From CAZVWV01 sp964631745 (GTDB lineage: Bacteria; Bdellovibrionota_C; UBA2361; JBGSMV01), in the NCBI GenBank assembly GCA_964631745.1, contig CAZVWV010000005.1, positions 1 to 54,427 on the forward strand: a stretch of DNA of 54,427 bases. Reading direction: 5' to 3'. Below, one piece after another: positions 18,001 to 26,107 of this stretch. Position numbers and translations under genes: made by a program. Below the pieces are notes generated by a model. That model did not search any database. It was not told the DNA's origin and saw only the letters and a list, made by a program, of their open reading frames with translations. Position 1 is the first letter of the stretch; each line of letters starts with the position of its first letter.

Positions 18001-18403
18001 CCATTAATTTGACTTCGACTAAATCCTGAATACCTTCGACCGTGAGCCCGGCGCCGTTTTGAGCCAACTTTAAACACTCTTCTACAACGCGTTGGGTGCC
18101 GTCCTGAACCAGGCTATAGAGATCTTGCGGAAGCGGCGCGGTGCTTGGAATACCGGAATGCGCCCGAAAAGCGGCCTCGATGGCGGTGGCTACTCGGTCT
18201 TTTCGAAAGGGCACCAGCATGCCGTTTCGTTTAACTACCGTCAGATTATTAATACTTGGAGTAAGATTGGCTTGTTTCATATCGGAGGTTCTGCGCTCAG
18301 AATTAAGATCTAGGGTCTTATCTTTGCCGTTAGTTTCAAGGGCAGGCTTAAGTTTGCCTTGTATGGTAATCTCTGACTGCGATGGTGAAGTATTCTCTTG
18401 CAT
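15002..18403 (-). CDS. nrdA: Ribonucleotide reductase large subunit with two ATP-cones
   Basis: The 1133-residue R1 protein reduces ribonucleoside diphosphates together with NrdB. Two ATP-cone regulatory domains are visible at about residues 55-150 (VVKRNGMLVPFRKDRVATAI) and 163-258 (IMRRDGKSLVRFNPMKIGAA), which explains its length against about 760 for the E. coli protein. Catalytic motifs follow: LSSCYLS and AVCNLGSVN (the redox cysteine pair), SNLCTEILL (Asn, Cys and Glu of the active site) and TTYYLRS (radical-transfer tyrosines). The C-terminal CESC pair (C1129, C1132) shuttles electrons from thioredoxin or glutaredoxin. The start is supported by GGGAG seven bases upstream. A probable NrdR box lies about 215 bp before it. 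Confidence 0.95.
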   Translation of the reverse strand: MQENTSPSQSEITIQGKLKPALETNGKDKTLDLNSERRTSDMKQANLTPSINNLTVVKRNGMLVPFRKDRVATAIEAAFRAHSGIPSTAPLPQDLYSLVQDGTQRVVEECLKLAQNGAGLTVEGIQDLVEVKLMEIGQHDVARRYIIYREEHKFLRDDSPRNLKIMRRDGKSLVRFNPMKIGAAIEKAFRASMAIEGASPQSVIDAVNLVTNKVVQRAALMVKEGKTLEVELIQDEVERQLMAEGFYKIAKDFILYRAERAALRARSEVVTHIETTGENAAVTKIERKTVEIGAGAENTVEKEQHQADPGVIFQATDRERGQISISEAELRERIKFACKGHEHLCSADEVYQESVKNFYTGIKLDEMDTANMMAARSKIEKEPAYTYVAAGLLLDVIYRETFGTPASDPSIEAKQRNYLKTYLARGIEAERLDPKLLDFDLDKIAAAIKLERDRDFTYLGLQTLYDRYLIHINDRRIESPQIFWMRVAMGLSMNEGAQKNERAIEFYNVLSKFLFTSSTPTLFNAGTPHSQLSSCYLSTVMDDLKHIFKIVSDDAQLSKWAGGLGNDWTNVRATGARIKGTNGRSQGVIPFLKVANDTAVAVNQGGKRKGAMCAYLETWHLDIEDFLELRKNTGDERRRTHDMNTANWIPDLFMKRVLANGNWTLFSPSDTPDLHDLYGKAFEKRYMEYEAAVDRGELKLFKRIEAVTLWRKMLSMLFETGHPWITFKDPSNVRSPQDHTGVVHSSNLCTEILLNTSVDETAVCNLGSVNLAAHCTKDGLNQELLASTVRTAVRMLDNVIDINFYPTPEARNANLKHRPIGLGLMAFQDALFVQHIPYSSLEAVQFADRSMEAISYYAILASCELAKEKGTYSTYKGSKWERGLLPIDTLKVLAEERGAEFLDLDSSASMDWSSLREQVKKHGMRNSNTMAIAPTATISNITGVTQSIEPTFKHMYAKSNLSGEFLVYNTYLVEDLKRLGLWDSEMVDDLKYFDGSISEIERVPQDIKTLYLTAFEIEPEWIIECASRRQKWIDMGQSLNLYISQPSGKKLNDMYLLAWRKGLKTTYYLRSVGATQIEKSTMDINRRGLQPRWMKNKSASANIVVDRAEAAPNQKLEAPKACSLGGDECESCQ

Positions 18404-18573
18404 TACGTAACTCCCGCTAAAAACTCAAAAAATATCCAGTTCCACTAACTAACTAGATATGGATATACAGATAACCGACCATACATAGCGCAAAGGACCG
18501 CCCCCAGGCTCAGATCCGGCCCAACTCAATATTTTGGTTATGTGGAAATCTTAAATATAGGGCAACCACCAAC

Positions 18574-18634
18574 ACACAATACATCACTCGGTTCATACTT
18601 TATGATAACACAGGTAAACCACAACATATTGTGT
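18574..18634 (-). promoter_or_regulatory. Probable NrdR box and possible second half-box
   Basis: On the minus strand 18634-18619 reads ACACAATATGTTGTGG, matching the NrdR palindrome (ACAC-w-A-TATA-T-w-GTGT pattern) at 14 of 16 positions by eye. A second, poorer match (ACACAATA half-site) starts at 18574, about 45 bp nearer the gene. NrdR represses nrd operons when dATP is high. The single good box is fairly convincing; the second is weak. The remaining intergenic sequence from 18404 to 18868 shows nothing else I can name. Confidence 0.55.
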
Positions 18635-18868
18635 TTTTTGAGAACCCTTACCACTACATATACGTATAAGCCGGGAATACTGTCTACACTATAAGCACTG
18701 AAGTTGGAAGTTTTTTTTGAATTATCAGGTAACGTAGCAATGCAAGGATCGGAATTTTTTGAGATTGCTTTCTAAAAGCGCAAAAGAGCGGCAGAATTTT
18801 GCCCCGGAAAAGTCCTAAAGTACGGAAGCATGAACTAACTACTTGAAAGGTTTGAAGATGGGTTATTT

Positions 18869-18982
18869 GCCCGTTGCCGCCACCGTCTCCTAAGTCTTTC
18901 TGCCTATCGGCCAAACATTTTCGTGCCACTTCTCGGCATCGGCCGGCGGGCCCCCCCGCCCCGAATACTCTTGCTTCGCCAA
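18869..18982. repeat. Adjacent dispersed repeats R2 (minus) and R1
   Basis: 18869-18912, read on the minus strand, starts GGCCGATAGGCA and contains GGAGACGGTGGCGGCAACG. A similar block is at 33436-33478 on the plus strand. Directly beside it, 18935-18982 resembles repeat R1 (CGGCCGGCGGG, then TACTCTTGCTTCGCC). At 33436-33555 R2 and R1 are again neighbours. This suggests a composite repeat, but the copies are too diverged for firm boundaries. Confidence 0.35.
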
Positions 18983-19026
18983 CTCTCCCCCTACCTCAGT
19001 ACCCATCCAGCAGATAAACTTCGAAA

Positions 19027-20007
19027 ATGACAAGTGATTCGAAAAAGGACCAGGTCGCAAGCCATGCCGTGGTCAACTACCTGTATTCGGGCCACCAGGG
19101 CCGCTACGCCTTCCTCAATGCCCTGCAAAAAATGGAAAGTGCCGAGTTTGCAGAAGAGGCGCTTGAGGAATGTAAGAGACTTATCTTAGAGATTCGCCTG
19201 TTGCGCGAGCAGCTGCTAAAGGGCCAATGCATTATTTCTGCCTCATGGACCTCTCCGCTGACCTTCGAGTCGAAACGAGCGGTGGAACTCTTAACGGCGC
19301 TCAGGGCCGAGCTCTTGCAGTGTGCAAGTGCGGTGGGCCTTGCCTTACTTAGCCGCGATCTAGATAAAGAGCCAGACTCTGCCCGGCGTCTAATTGCCGG
19401 GCTAGCCAGATACGCTTATACAAAAGATCACTTCGTAAAGAGCTTCGTACAATTTGGCGAGACCCAAAAACTACCTGAACTAGTTGAGCGCTATACAAAT
19501 GGGTTGCAAGGCGCGGCCGCCGATCTGGCCTTTGCGCATGATTACTTAAACGGATTTCTGGCGCTAAAAGATGGAGACAATTCAGAGTTCATGCGTTCCC
19601 TGGTCTTAAATACGATTAAGATTCCTGGCACACTACGGGCTCAAGCGCACGAAATCCTTCAGATTACTGCCGTGTTTTCGGGCGGCTTTGGATTTGAGTC
19701 CTTAGGCCTGAGCGATGATCTGACTTCTGCCTGGAAAGGAATAGGAGCCAGCCCAACTCTGGCCGGATACTGGAACGCGTATGAGTTTTTACCCGAAGAG
19801 GCTTTTGAATGGACCAAGAACGGTTTTGGCGCATTTGAAGCTGCCCTGATGTGGCGCTTCCTGCAATTTACTCCGGCAGAGGCGCGAAGCTGGGCCGAAC
19901 GGGGCTTTGTGCCGCTTGTTGCATCGCAGTGGCGCGCCTCGGGGCATAGCGCCGAATCTGCTACGCATGAGATTAAAGAGCGCGAGAAAATCGAGCGGCT
20001 GCGGTAG
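19027..20007 (+). CDS. Unrecognised protein with W-x3-GF repeats
   Basis: I do not recognise the 326-residue protein as a whole. Residues 1-230 are helical and soluble. The C-terminal 80 residues hold about three repeats of roughly 20 residues with the pattern F-x-P-x-E-A-x-x-W-x-x-x-G-F (FLPEEAFEWTKNGFGAFEAA, FTPAEARSWAERGF, then SQWRASGHSAESA). Such repeats form short helical hairpins in several bacterial groups, and their role is unknown. No signal peptide is seen. It lies alone between the nrd operon and a toxin-antitoxin pair on the opposite strand. Confidence 0.6.
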   Translation: MTSDSKKDQVASHAVVNYLYSGHQGRYAFLNALQKMESAEFAEEALEECKRLILEIRLLREQLLKGQCIISASWTSPLTFESKRAVELLTALRAELLQCASAVGLALLSRDLDKEPDSARRLIAGLARYAYTKDHFVKSFVQFGETQKLPELVERYTNGLQGAAADLAFAHDYLNGFLALKDGDNSEFMRSLVLNTIKIPGTLRAQAHEILQITAVFSGGFGFESLGLSDDLTSAWKGIGASPTLAGYWNAYEFLPEEAFEWTKNGFGAFEAALMWRFLQFTPAEARSWAERGFVPLVASQWRASGHSAESATHEIKEREKIERLR

Positions 20008-20115
20008 GGCATTGACTGGTATTATCGATATTTTGCTGCCCGAACTACCCTTGACTTTGCCTAAGGTAATTCTACCGTTTGTCCCCAAGAAACTTAGTTA
20101 AGAAACTCGGCGTGG

Positions 20116-20550
20116 TCAGTACGGATTTATTATATCCACCGTTGCAATTCTACCTTCATGCTGCATATCTTCCGAAAAAATTATGCTGCAACCTGTTTCT
20201 ATGGCTGCGGCCACGACTAACGAATCCCACCAGGAAAGCTTATAACTTCGCTGGAGCAAAATAGCCTCTAAATACATCTCGCGACTCGGATAAGATTTCC
20301 ATAGCCCAAAGAGCACTTCATCTAAATAAGCAATTAATTGCTCGGGATTGAAGCTCTTCTGGAATTTTGTTAAGGCAACACTCACGAACTCTTGAATGAC
20401 CTGATGACTAATTACTCCGAGACCAGATGAAAGGGCCTCAGCTATCAACTCATTCGACTTCTTCTGTTTGGCTGGATACCGTCGATCGAAACAGTAAATT
20501 AAAATATTGGTGTCGATAAAAAAGCGCCGCTTAGTAGCTTTACTCTTCAT
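20116..20550 (-). CDS. PIN-domain toxin paired with an RHH-like antitoxin
   Basis: The 144-residue protein has D13 (FIDTNILIYCFD), E54 (VIQEFVSVAL), D109 (WWDSLVVAAA) and D128 (SEDMQH), a complete PIN metal site. This is a different PIN subfamily from the H-x-D-P-F-D toxins in the window. Its start overlaps the antitoxin end by 11 bases. It should cleave RNA when free of antitoxin. The gene is intact. Confidence 0.85.
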   Translation of the reverse strand: MKSKATKRRFFIDTNILIYCFDRRYPAKQKKSNELIAEALSSGLGVISHQVIQEFVSVALTKFQKSFNPEQLIAYLDEVLFGLWKSYPSREMYLEAILLQRSYKLSWWDSLVVAAAIETGCSIIFSEDMQHEGRIATVDIINPY

Positions 20551-20782
20551 AAAACTCCTCGCGCTTAAACTTACGTCCGCTGTTTACGCCCTCGAATTGT
20601 TTCATAAAATCGAAATACCAGATCGAATCCTTTTTCGTGTTGGTAAATTGACGAAGCCAATTGCGAAATTCGTGATTCAAGGTGGTCTTAGAGGCTCGCG
20701 CCTTGGCGCGCGCCATTTCAATTAAATCCTGTTCGGCGCTAAGCGTAATATTCCTAAGACTGCTGGTTCGTTTATTGGCCAT
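20540..20782 (-). CDS. Ribbon-helix-helix-type antitoxin
   Basis: The 80-residue protein starts with a strand (RNITLSAEQDLIEMARAKAR) followed by helix residues (KTTLNHEFRNWLRQF), the pattern of a ribbon-helix-helix antitoxin with the N-x-E/F-R-x-W helix common beside this PIN subfamily. The basic C-terminal tail (NSGRKFKREEFYEE) would contact the toxin. GGAG lies eight bases before the ATG, unlike most antitoxin genes here. A palindromic operator is immediately upstream. Confidence 0.75.
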   Translation of the reverse strand: MANKRTSSLRNITLSAEQDLIEMARAKARASKTTLNHEFRNWLRQFTNTKKDSIWYFDFMKQFEGVNSGRKFKREEFYEE

Positions 20783-20800
20783 CGAAAATACTCCAAAAAC

Positions 20801-20832
20801 ACACTACCTCCAGTGTACACTGAAGTTAGTGT
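20801..20832 (-). promoter_or_regulatory. Palindromic operator of the RHH/PIN pair
   Basis: The core CAGTGTACACTG (20811-20822) is a perfect palindrome. It lies inside a wider imperfect one, ACACTA and TAGTGT half-sites at 20801-20806 and 20827-20832. It sits just before the antitoxin gene and is probably bound by it. Confidence 0.55.
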
Positions 20833-20975
20833 TAGATCAAGCAGGGCTTCGGGTTTATTAACAATCTTGCTACTGCCGGGGAATAGTAAGGGGCACGGCC
20901 TGACTGGTTGTTGATTAGCGGTTTCGGTGTGGTACAAACGTGGCTCCTTCGTTGTTAGTTGTAGTAGGAGTTGTT

Positions 20976-21326
20976 ATGAATCCCAGCCAAGAAGAGTCAA
21001 TCACAGTTACCCAAGCAACTGATTTCTCATTACTCCCGGGCATCGATGATCCAAGCCAGCGGCAACGTCGCATTTCCGACTGTTTGGCTCTGATCTTAAG
21101 CGACAAGCCCGAAGATGCTAATATGTCCGCATCCGCGCTGGATGAATTCACCCATGCCCTTCAGGGAGAGGTTTGTCATGGCCGGATCCGGCTGAGCGAG
21201 AGTTTGCATTATAAGTTGGTGGGGGAAATCTGCGAAGAGCTGGGCCGGCGACTTGGCGTGAACAGAGAGAGCTTCGCTGGGCAGGAGCTTTCGGTCAATT
21301 CCACCGATGATCTGAGCGCAGAATAA
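20976..21326 (+). CDS. Unrecognised small soluble protein (116 aa)
   Basis: I do not recognise this protein. The start at 20976 is chosen because AGGAG stands five bases before it; a longer frame from 20940 has a hydrophobic run without a ribosome binding site. The sequence is acidic and helical. Two stretches, RRISDCLALILSDKPEDAN and YKLVGEICEELGRRLGVN, look like packed helices. There is no membrane segment or signal peptide. It stands alone between converging neighbours. Confidence 0.5.
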   Translation: MNPSQEESITVTQATDFSLLPGIDDPSQRQRRISDCLALILSDKPEDANMSASALDEFTHALQGEVCHGRIRLSESLHYKLVGEICEELGRRLGVNRESFAGQELSVNSTDDLSAE

Positions 21327-21437
21327 TATGCTGGGTCATCGCGAACTATTAGTATTCCGCGATGCGCTGTTACCGCGACTTGAGACATTACCTTCGATAA
21401 ATATTTTTGGACGACGCTTCGGCGCTCGCGGCGGATT

Positions 21438-21740
21438 TTAGTTTATCTTCTGCCATGCCTGTAATAACCCGTAAGTGGATAATATTGAAGTTAGCTTTGA
21501 TGCATCAAAGAGTGATGGAAATTTCTTAATCTCCTCAAGTCGGGCCTTATCTTTAGTCCTGCCGGTCTGAACCATAATCGCCATCAAATACTCTATCGGC
21601 GGAATGGGCACACTTGTATCCTGAAACGGTACAAGTAGGGCCTCACCAACGGCAGAAATGAGCTCTCGGTCCTTCATTTCTTTAAGATATTTGGAGCAGT
21701 TTTCGCATCTGCCTATCAGTTTAACACTGAATGATGACAT
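21438..21740 (-). CDS. Short protein resembling the C-terminus of an AbiEii-like nucleotidyltransferase
   Basis: The 100-residue frame contains IPPIEYLMAIMVQTGRTKDK and then ARLEEIKKF, reminiscent of the A-x-K-x-x-x-G-R-x-K-D helix near the end of DUF6036 or AbiEii-type nucleotidyltransferases. Those proteins are about 170-300 residues, and the catalytic G-S-x-x-D-x-D part is missing. It could be a truncated remnant. I cannot exclude a free-standing small protein. The bases on either side (21327-21437 and 21741-21958) show nothing clear. Confidence 0.4.
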   Translation of the reverse strand: MSSFSVKLIGRCENCSKYLKEMKDRELISAVGEALLVPFQDTSVPIPPIEYLMAIMVQTGRTKDKARLEEIKKFPSLFDASKLTSILSTYGLLQAWQKIN

Positions 21741-21958
21741 CTCATACCCTCACCGTGGTAAGGTTTATACGCTTTGAGTTTCCACATTGTCTTGCCGATG
21801 TCGAGGACCACTAAGCATGCTCCACCGCGACAACATCTTGATATCACTGGATATTTATATCATCGCCAACCTCGGCACATATTTGGCATATAAAACGCAT
21901 CTAATGATTACCTATCACTTGACCGAGATAGCATAGTAAGGGTAGCTTAGGGATATAT

Positions 21959-22222
21959 ATGACTGACTCCTCATACAAAACTTCGCACACTCAACAAACC
22001 TTAGGTGATCTTAGCCCAGGCGAGAAGGCCACAGTTAAACGGGTGATCTCCCGTAACTCTCGCTTAGCAGAGAGACTTTTAGCGATGGGGCTTGTGGCCG
22101 GGACTGTGATTGAGGTGATCTGCAAAGCTCCTTTCGGAGATCCGATTCAGATTAAAACGCGCGGGTACGATCTCTCGCTGCGTCAGAACGAAGCGGAACA
22201 GATCCAGATTGCGAAGCTTTAG
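21959..22222 (+). CDS. feoA: Ferrous iron transport protein A
   Basis: The 87-residue protein is an SH3-like FeoA: TLGDLSPGEKATVKRV, then LAERLLAMGLVAGTVIEV and ICKAPFGDPIQIKTRGYDLSLR. FeoA is a small cytoplasmic partner that associates with the membrane GTPase FeoB during ferrous iron uptake. The feoB frame begins 63 bp after its stop, so they form an operon. No clear Fur box is visible in the 220 bp upstream. Confidence 0.92.
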   Translation: MTDSSYKTSHTQQTLGDLSPGEKATVKRVISRNSRLAERLLAMGLVAGTVIEVICKAPFGDPIQIKTRGYDLSLRQNEAEQIQIAKL

Positions 22223-22285
22223 TAGACGAGCCAGTGACGCTAAGACGGCGACGCAAATATCTCGGCCCGTTGAAATCTTTTTTTT

Positions 22286-24367
22286 ATGATAACAGAACTC
22301 CCAACTCGGGAGCCGCACACCACTAAAGTAATGAGAATCGCTCTCGCCGGAAATCCCAACAGCGGAAAAACCTCTGTCTTTAACGCGCTCACGCATTCTC
22401 GTTATAAAGTCGCTAATTATCCGGGCGTCACGGTTGAAAAAAAGGAGGCTCGGCTCGAATTGGAAGATGGCCAAACGGCCATAGTCTCGGATCTTCCAGG
22501 AACTTATTCCCTATGCAGCACCTCGCTCGATGAGGCCGTGGCGACTCAGGTTCTCTTGGGGCAGCTAAAGGGCGAGCTTGCACCTGATATGCTGATCTGC
22601 GTCATCGATGCCAGCAACTTAGAGCGTAATCTTTATTTAGCTACGCAGCTCATCGATCTCGGCATTCCGTTAATTCTCGCGCTAAACATGCAAGATCTGG
22701 CAGAGAAAAAAGGTATCTCAATTAAAAGAGAGATCCTTAGCCGATTGTTGGATGTGCCGGTTGTGTCTTTGGTAGCTAGTAAGCAAAGAGGCATAGAAGA
22801 GCTGCGCTTGACCATCTCCAAATTATTAGATGCACCGCGAGCTTCGAATCAGCGTTTTGCTTGGGCTGCAAGTAATCCTGGGTACCTAGCACAAGCATCC
22901 GCACTAGGAACCCTGGAGGGTGCCGTCTCAAAATTCTCGGAGAGCGCCAAGACCATAGTGGGAATCTCTCTAATCTCAAGCAGCTCTCAATCTAAATCAA
23001 AGCAAGTTCAAAAAGAGGTCGAAAAGGTACAGGCAGCCCTGAATAACGAAGGCTTGGATGCCTCCTCGTTAGAAGCCAGCGCGCGCTACACCTGGATTCA
23101 GAAACTCATGGAACAGTCTGTCTCGCTGATACAGGCCCAGAAAGGCTCACTCTGGGAGAAGCTCTCCACACTTAGCACTCATAAAATCTGGGGAGTCGTA
23201 TTTTTTCTGGGGCTGATGGGGTTGGTTTTTCAGTGTATATTCAGTTGGGCTGCGCTGCCCATGGAGATTATCGATTCTTTATTTGCGCAGCTTTCCGGAG
23301 TATTGGGAAGCTTCTTGAGTGATGGTCCGCTAAAAAGTTTACTAACAGATGGTATTATTCCCGGGGTGGGAAGCGTCTTAATTTTCATTCCGCAGATTGC
23401 AATTCTATTCTTTTTCTTGGGGATACTTGAGGACAGCGGTTACTTAGCGCGCGCGGCCTTTCTGATGGATACGGTCATGCGGTATTTTGGATTGCAGGGG
23501 CGCTCATTTATTCCACTGCTCTCATGCTTTGCTTGCGCCATTCCGGGCATTATGTCCACCCGCACTATTCCCTCGTTCTCCGATCGCCTGACCACCATAT
23601 TAGTAGCGCCGCTAATGAGCTGCAGCGCCAGATTGCCTGTTTACACCCTGCTGATCGCAGCCTTCGTACCCGCAAACTACATTTGGGGGTTCATCTCACT
23701 TCAAGGACTAGTGCTCTTTTCGATGTACTTACTCGGCGCGCTTGCGGCCATTGTCGTGGCTAAGATTCTGAAAAGCACGCTTTTGAAGGGCGAACCAGCG
23801 ATCTTTGTGATGGAGATGCCTCCACTTCGGCGGCCATCGCTGCGATTTGTGCTTCGAGCAGTATGGGACCGGGTGCTGCTTTTTATTAAAGGCGCCGGAA
23901 CCGTCATTCTAGCCTGCTCAATCGTGCTCTGGGCCTTTGCTAGCTTTCCCGGAAATGGCATAAACGAGAGTTTTGCCGGTCAACTTGGAAGATTCATAGA
24001 GCCTGTTATAAGCCCGCTTGGATTTAACTGGGAGATTGGGGTCGGTATTCTGGCCTCTTTTGCGGCCCGCGAGGTCTTCGTTAGCGCCCTCGCTACAGTG
24101 TACAATTTAGCCGATACCAGTAGCACCTCGCAGTCCCTGATCTCGCTCTTGCAGCAACAAAAAGCCTCAGGGCACTTTTCGCTCGCCACCGCACTTTCGC
24201 TGATGGTGTTTTATGTTTTTGCCTGCCAGTGCATGTCCACCCTGGCAGTCACGCGCCGTGAAACAGGGTCCTGGTACTGGACGGCCTTTATGTTTACCTA
24301 TATGACAGGCTTGGCTTACGTGGCGGCGCTTGTCACTTATCGTCTGGCCGTTTGGGGAGGGCTATGA
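22286..24367 (+). CDS. feoB: Ferrous iron transporter GTPase FeoB
   Basis: The protein has 693 residues from this start, or 678 from the internal ATG at 22331 (MRIALAGNPNSGKTS). The G domain shows G1 GNPNSGKTS, G2 region YPGVTVEKKEA, G3 DLPGTYS and G4 NMQD. The membrane part has two Gate motifs (residues IPGVGSVLIFIPQI and GSWYWTAFMFTY neighbourhoods) and the conserved Cys helix near SCFACAIPGIMSTRTI. FeoB imports Fe(II) across the inner membrane. Its stop overlaps the start of a small Cys-rich gene. Length and motifs are normal. Confidence 0.96.
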   Translation: MITELPTREPHTTKVMRIALAGNPNSGKTSVFNALTHSRYKVANYPGVTVEKKEARLELEDGQTAIVSDLPGTYSLCSTSLDEAVATQVLLGQLKGELAPDMLICVIDASNLERNLYLATQLIDLGIPLILALNMQDLAEKKGISIKREILSRLLDVPVVSLVASKQRGIEELRLTISKLLDAPRASNQRFAWAASNPGYLAQASALGTLEGAVSKFSESAKTIVGISLISSSSQSKSKQVQKEVEKVQAALNNEGLDASSLEASARYTWIQKLMEQSVSLIQAQKGSLWEKLSTLSTHKIWGVVFFLGLMGLVFQCIFSWAALPMEIIDSLFAQLSGVLGSFLSDGPLKSLLTDGIIPGVGSVLIFIPQIAILFFFLGILEDSGYLARAAFLMDTVMRYFGLQGRSFIPLLSCFACAIPGIMSTRTIPSFSDRLTTILVAPLMSCSARLPVYTLLIAAFVPANYIWGFISLQGLVLFSMYLLGALAAIVVAKILKSTLLKGEPAIFVMEMPPLRRPSLRFVLRAVWDRVLLFIKGAGTVILACSIVLWAFASFPGNGINESFAGQLGRFIEPVISPLGFNWEIGVGILASFAAREVFVSALATVYNLADTSSTSQSLISLLQQQKASGHFSLATALSLMVFYVFACQCMSTLAVTRRETGSWYWTAFMFTYMTGLAYVAALVTYRLAVWGGL

Positions 24368-24495
24368 TTCAGAAAATTATAACAACTCTGATTTTAGTCT
24401 GGGCCTTTCTTGTACTGTGGCGAAGAATAAGATCGAAGAATGGTTGTTCCAGCGGCTGTGGAAAATGCGGCGACAAAGCTGGACATTTAAAATAG
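24364..24495 (+). CDS. FeoB-associated Cys-rich membrane protein
   Basis: This 43-residue gene starts at an ATG overlapping the feoB stop (ATGA). It has one membrane helix (IITTLILVWAFLVLW), a basic RRIRSK, and then a cysteine cluster C-x3-C-x2-C (GCSSGCGKCG). That is the layout of the small Cys-rich membrane proteins (FeoB-associated family) often found at the end of feo operons. They are presumed to help FeoB assembly or iron handling, and the mechanism is not settled. Translation is probably coupled to feoB. Confidence 0.8.
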   Translation: MIQKIITTLILVWAFLVLWRRIRSKNGCSSGCGKCGDKAGHLK

Positions 24496-24646
24496 AAAAT
24501 TGCATACTTTGCTCCTGTCACTATCCCAACGCATCCTAATCTTTGTTCCGAATTGGTAACCACTCTGGCTACTGCTATGGGGTTACTCCTATGGGTTAAA
24601 ACCCACGAGGAACTGGTGTTTTATTAGCTGTTTTTTCCTGGGGCCT

Positions 24647-24883
24647 ATGAACGAAGATTTCTTATCCGATCAAAAATTGCGCGCAGAAGATATACTGCTT
24701 GGATCTCTGGGATTTGGCGAGGAGGCCAAACTTCTAGAAATTAGAATTGAGAATAATCGCTATTTTGGGAAAGGCGCCTTTCCCGATGGCGAGAACTTTG
24801 ATTTTGAGAGTGAGGGTGGCTTGAGCGCCGCCGAGATCTGGGCCCTTAGAGTGTTAGTACCCAATCAAGCCCTTGAGGCTTGA
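24647..24883 (+). CDS. Unrecognised small acidic protein (78 aa)
   Basis: I do not recognise this protein. It has strands and turns rich in G, E and F (GSLGFGEEAKLLEIRIENNR, FPDGENFDFESEGG) and ends with a helix (SAAEIWALRVLVPN). There is no signal peptide or membrane helix. Its last 30 bases overlap the end of the dacA-type gene on the other strand. A TGGGTT-AA-AACCCA hairpin lies about 45 bp upstream, near 24593. It could be a small conserved gene downstream of feo or a chance frame. Confidence 0.45.
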   Translation: MNEDFLSDQKLRAEDILLGSLGFGEEAKLLEIRIENNRYFGKGAFPDGENFDFESEGGLSAAEIWALRVLVPNQALEA

Positions 24884-25990
24884 AAGCATTCCGCCCTTCT
24901 CTAAGTCCTGTGCGAGCACCAGCTCGGTTTTTGCGATCTCTTTGCCCTTCAATACGAAGCGCAAGACTCCACAACTTGAATCTTTCTTGGCTGGCGCGTT
25001 TATCGGATTACAACCGTCAACCTTCTTTTCAACCAAGGAGGCTAGCGGTTCCCTAAGCGAAACTTTAATTTCATCCTTCGCCAAAATAGCGGAACTGGAT
25101 ACGGCGCCTCCCACAACCGGGGAATCAGACTGCACGACAGCGCCCCGGTCTACTAATTTTACCAACTTAAATTGGTTAAATCCCCGCGATAAGAGCGCCT
25201 TTACCTCCGCATCCCTAATTTTGCTGGTGGGACAATTCATAGCCACAGCCACAAGCCTTGCGCCGTTTTTTTGGGCAGTGGCGGTCACACCAAATCCCGC
25301 CTGCGCGTAATATCCAGTTTTAAGTCCGTCGCAGCCGGGAAAACTGGTGAGCAAGTGGTTGTGATTTCTCATCACAAAAGCGCCCGCTCTAAATGGAGCT
25401 TCGACCTTTCCTGTAAGCTCAAGAAGCTCCGGCGTATCTTTCAAGATAGCTTGCGCAAGTAAGGCCAAATCATGGGCGGAAATTAGATCGGGTTTCTGAT
25501 CCTTTGCAGGAGGCAACCCGTGCGGTGAGAAAAATGTAGTCTCCGTCATCTTCAATTTTTGAGACTCTTGATTCATAAGATCCACAAAGCCCTCCCGCGA
25601 GCCCGAGACATGCTCCGCCAGCGCCAGCGCGGCGTCGTTGGCGGATTCGATCATGAGCGCCTCCAGCAGTTCGGTGATTGAAAACTCTTCGTGCTCTTTA
25701 AGATAAACCTGCGAGCCGCCGATCTTCGAGACTTCGGCGCTGACGCGAACTATATCCCCAGCGGAGACCTGTCCTTCGTTAACGCGCCTTCGCACAATAT
25801 AGGCTGTCATAAGTTTGGCCATCGAGGCTGGCGGTAGAGGCGTATGCGCGTCCTGTTCAAAAAGCACTTCGCCCGTGGCAGGATCCAACAAAATAGTGGA
25901 TTGGCAGCTAGTGCGCTTCTCTTCTGCAAAGCTGATTGAAACTAGCAGGGTTAGGAAGGATATGATGATAGTGAGTACTGTCTTGTTCAT
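24854..25990 (-). CDS. D-alanyl-D-alanine carboxypeptidase (DacA-type penicillin-binding protein)
   Basis: From the ATG at 25990 the protein has 378 residues with a signal peptide (VLTIIISFLTLLVSISFAEE). The three active-site motifs of the S11 family are S56-x-x-K59 (ASMAK), S116-A-N118 (ESANDAA) and K224-T-G226 (LKTGYY). A C-terminal beta domain (EIKVSLREPL) follows, but the amphipathic membrane anchor of typical DacA is weak (GGMLSSLKGLIGY). It trims D-Ala from peptidoglycan stem peptides in the periplasm. A longer frame from 26077 adds residues that would spoil the signal peptide. No convincing ribosome binding site precedes the chosen ATG. Confidence 0.9.
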   Translation of the reverse strand: MNKTVLTIIISFLTLLVSISFAEEKRTSCQSTILLDPATGEVLFEQDAHTPLPPASMAKLMTAYIVRRRVNEGQVSAGDIVRVSAEVSKIGGSQVYLKEHEEFSITELLEALMIESANDAALALAEHVSGSREGFVDLMNQESQKLKMTETTFFSPHGLPPAKDQKPDLISAHDLALLAQAILKDTPELLELTGKVEAPFRAGAFVMRNHNHLLTSFPGCDGLKTGYYAQAGFGVTATAQKNGARLVAVAMNCPTSKIRDAEVKALLSRGFNQFKLVKLVDRGAVVQSDSPVVGGAVSSSAILAKDEIKVSLREPLASLVEKKVDGCNPINAPAKKDSSCGVLRFVLKGKEIAKTELVLAQDLEKGGMLSSLKGLIGY

Positions 25991-26107
25991 AATGCTAGAG
26001 AGTACTACAAGTTTGGTGTTAAGGCACATGCTAATAGACGGGACTATCTCATGAAAATTAGAAAAGAGCGCGCGCACCCGGGCTGGTGCCGCCTATCGGA
26101 CTAAGAT

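Noticed and set aside
18574..18589. Second NrdR box
   Set aside because: Only one half matches and its distance from the good box (about 45 bp) is not the usual three helical turns. It is kept only as a possible half-box.
18684..18929. 81-codon open frame on the minus strand between nrdA and the W-x3-GF protein
   Set aside because: It runs through repeat R2, has no ribosome binding site, and its residues do not resemble a protein.
21741..21840. LDIGKT in a minus-strand frame, recalling FGGY sugar kinases
   Set aside because: The match is six residues only, followed by a non-kinase sequence and a stop.
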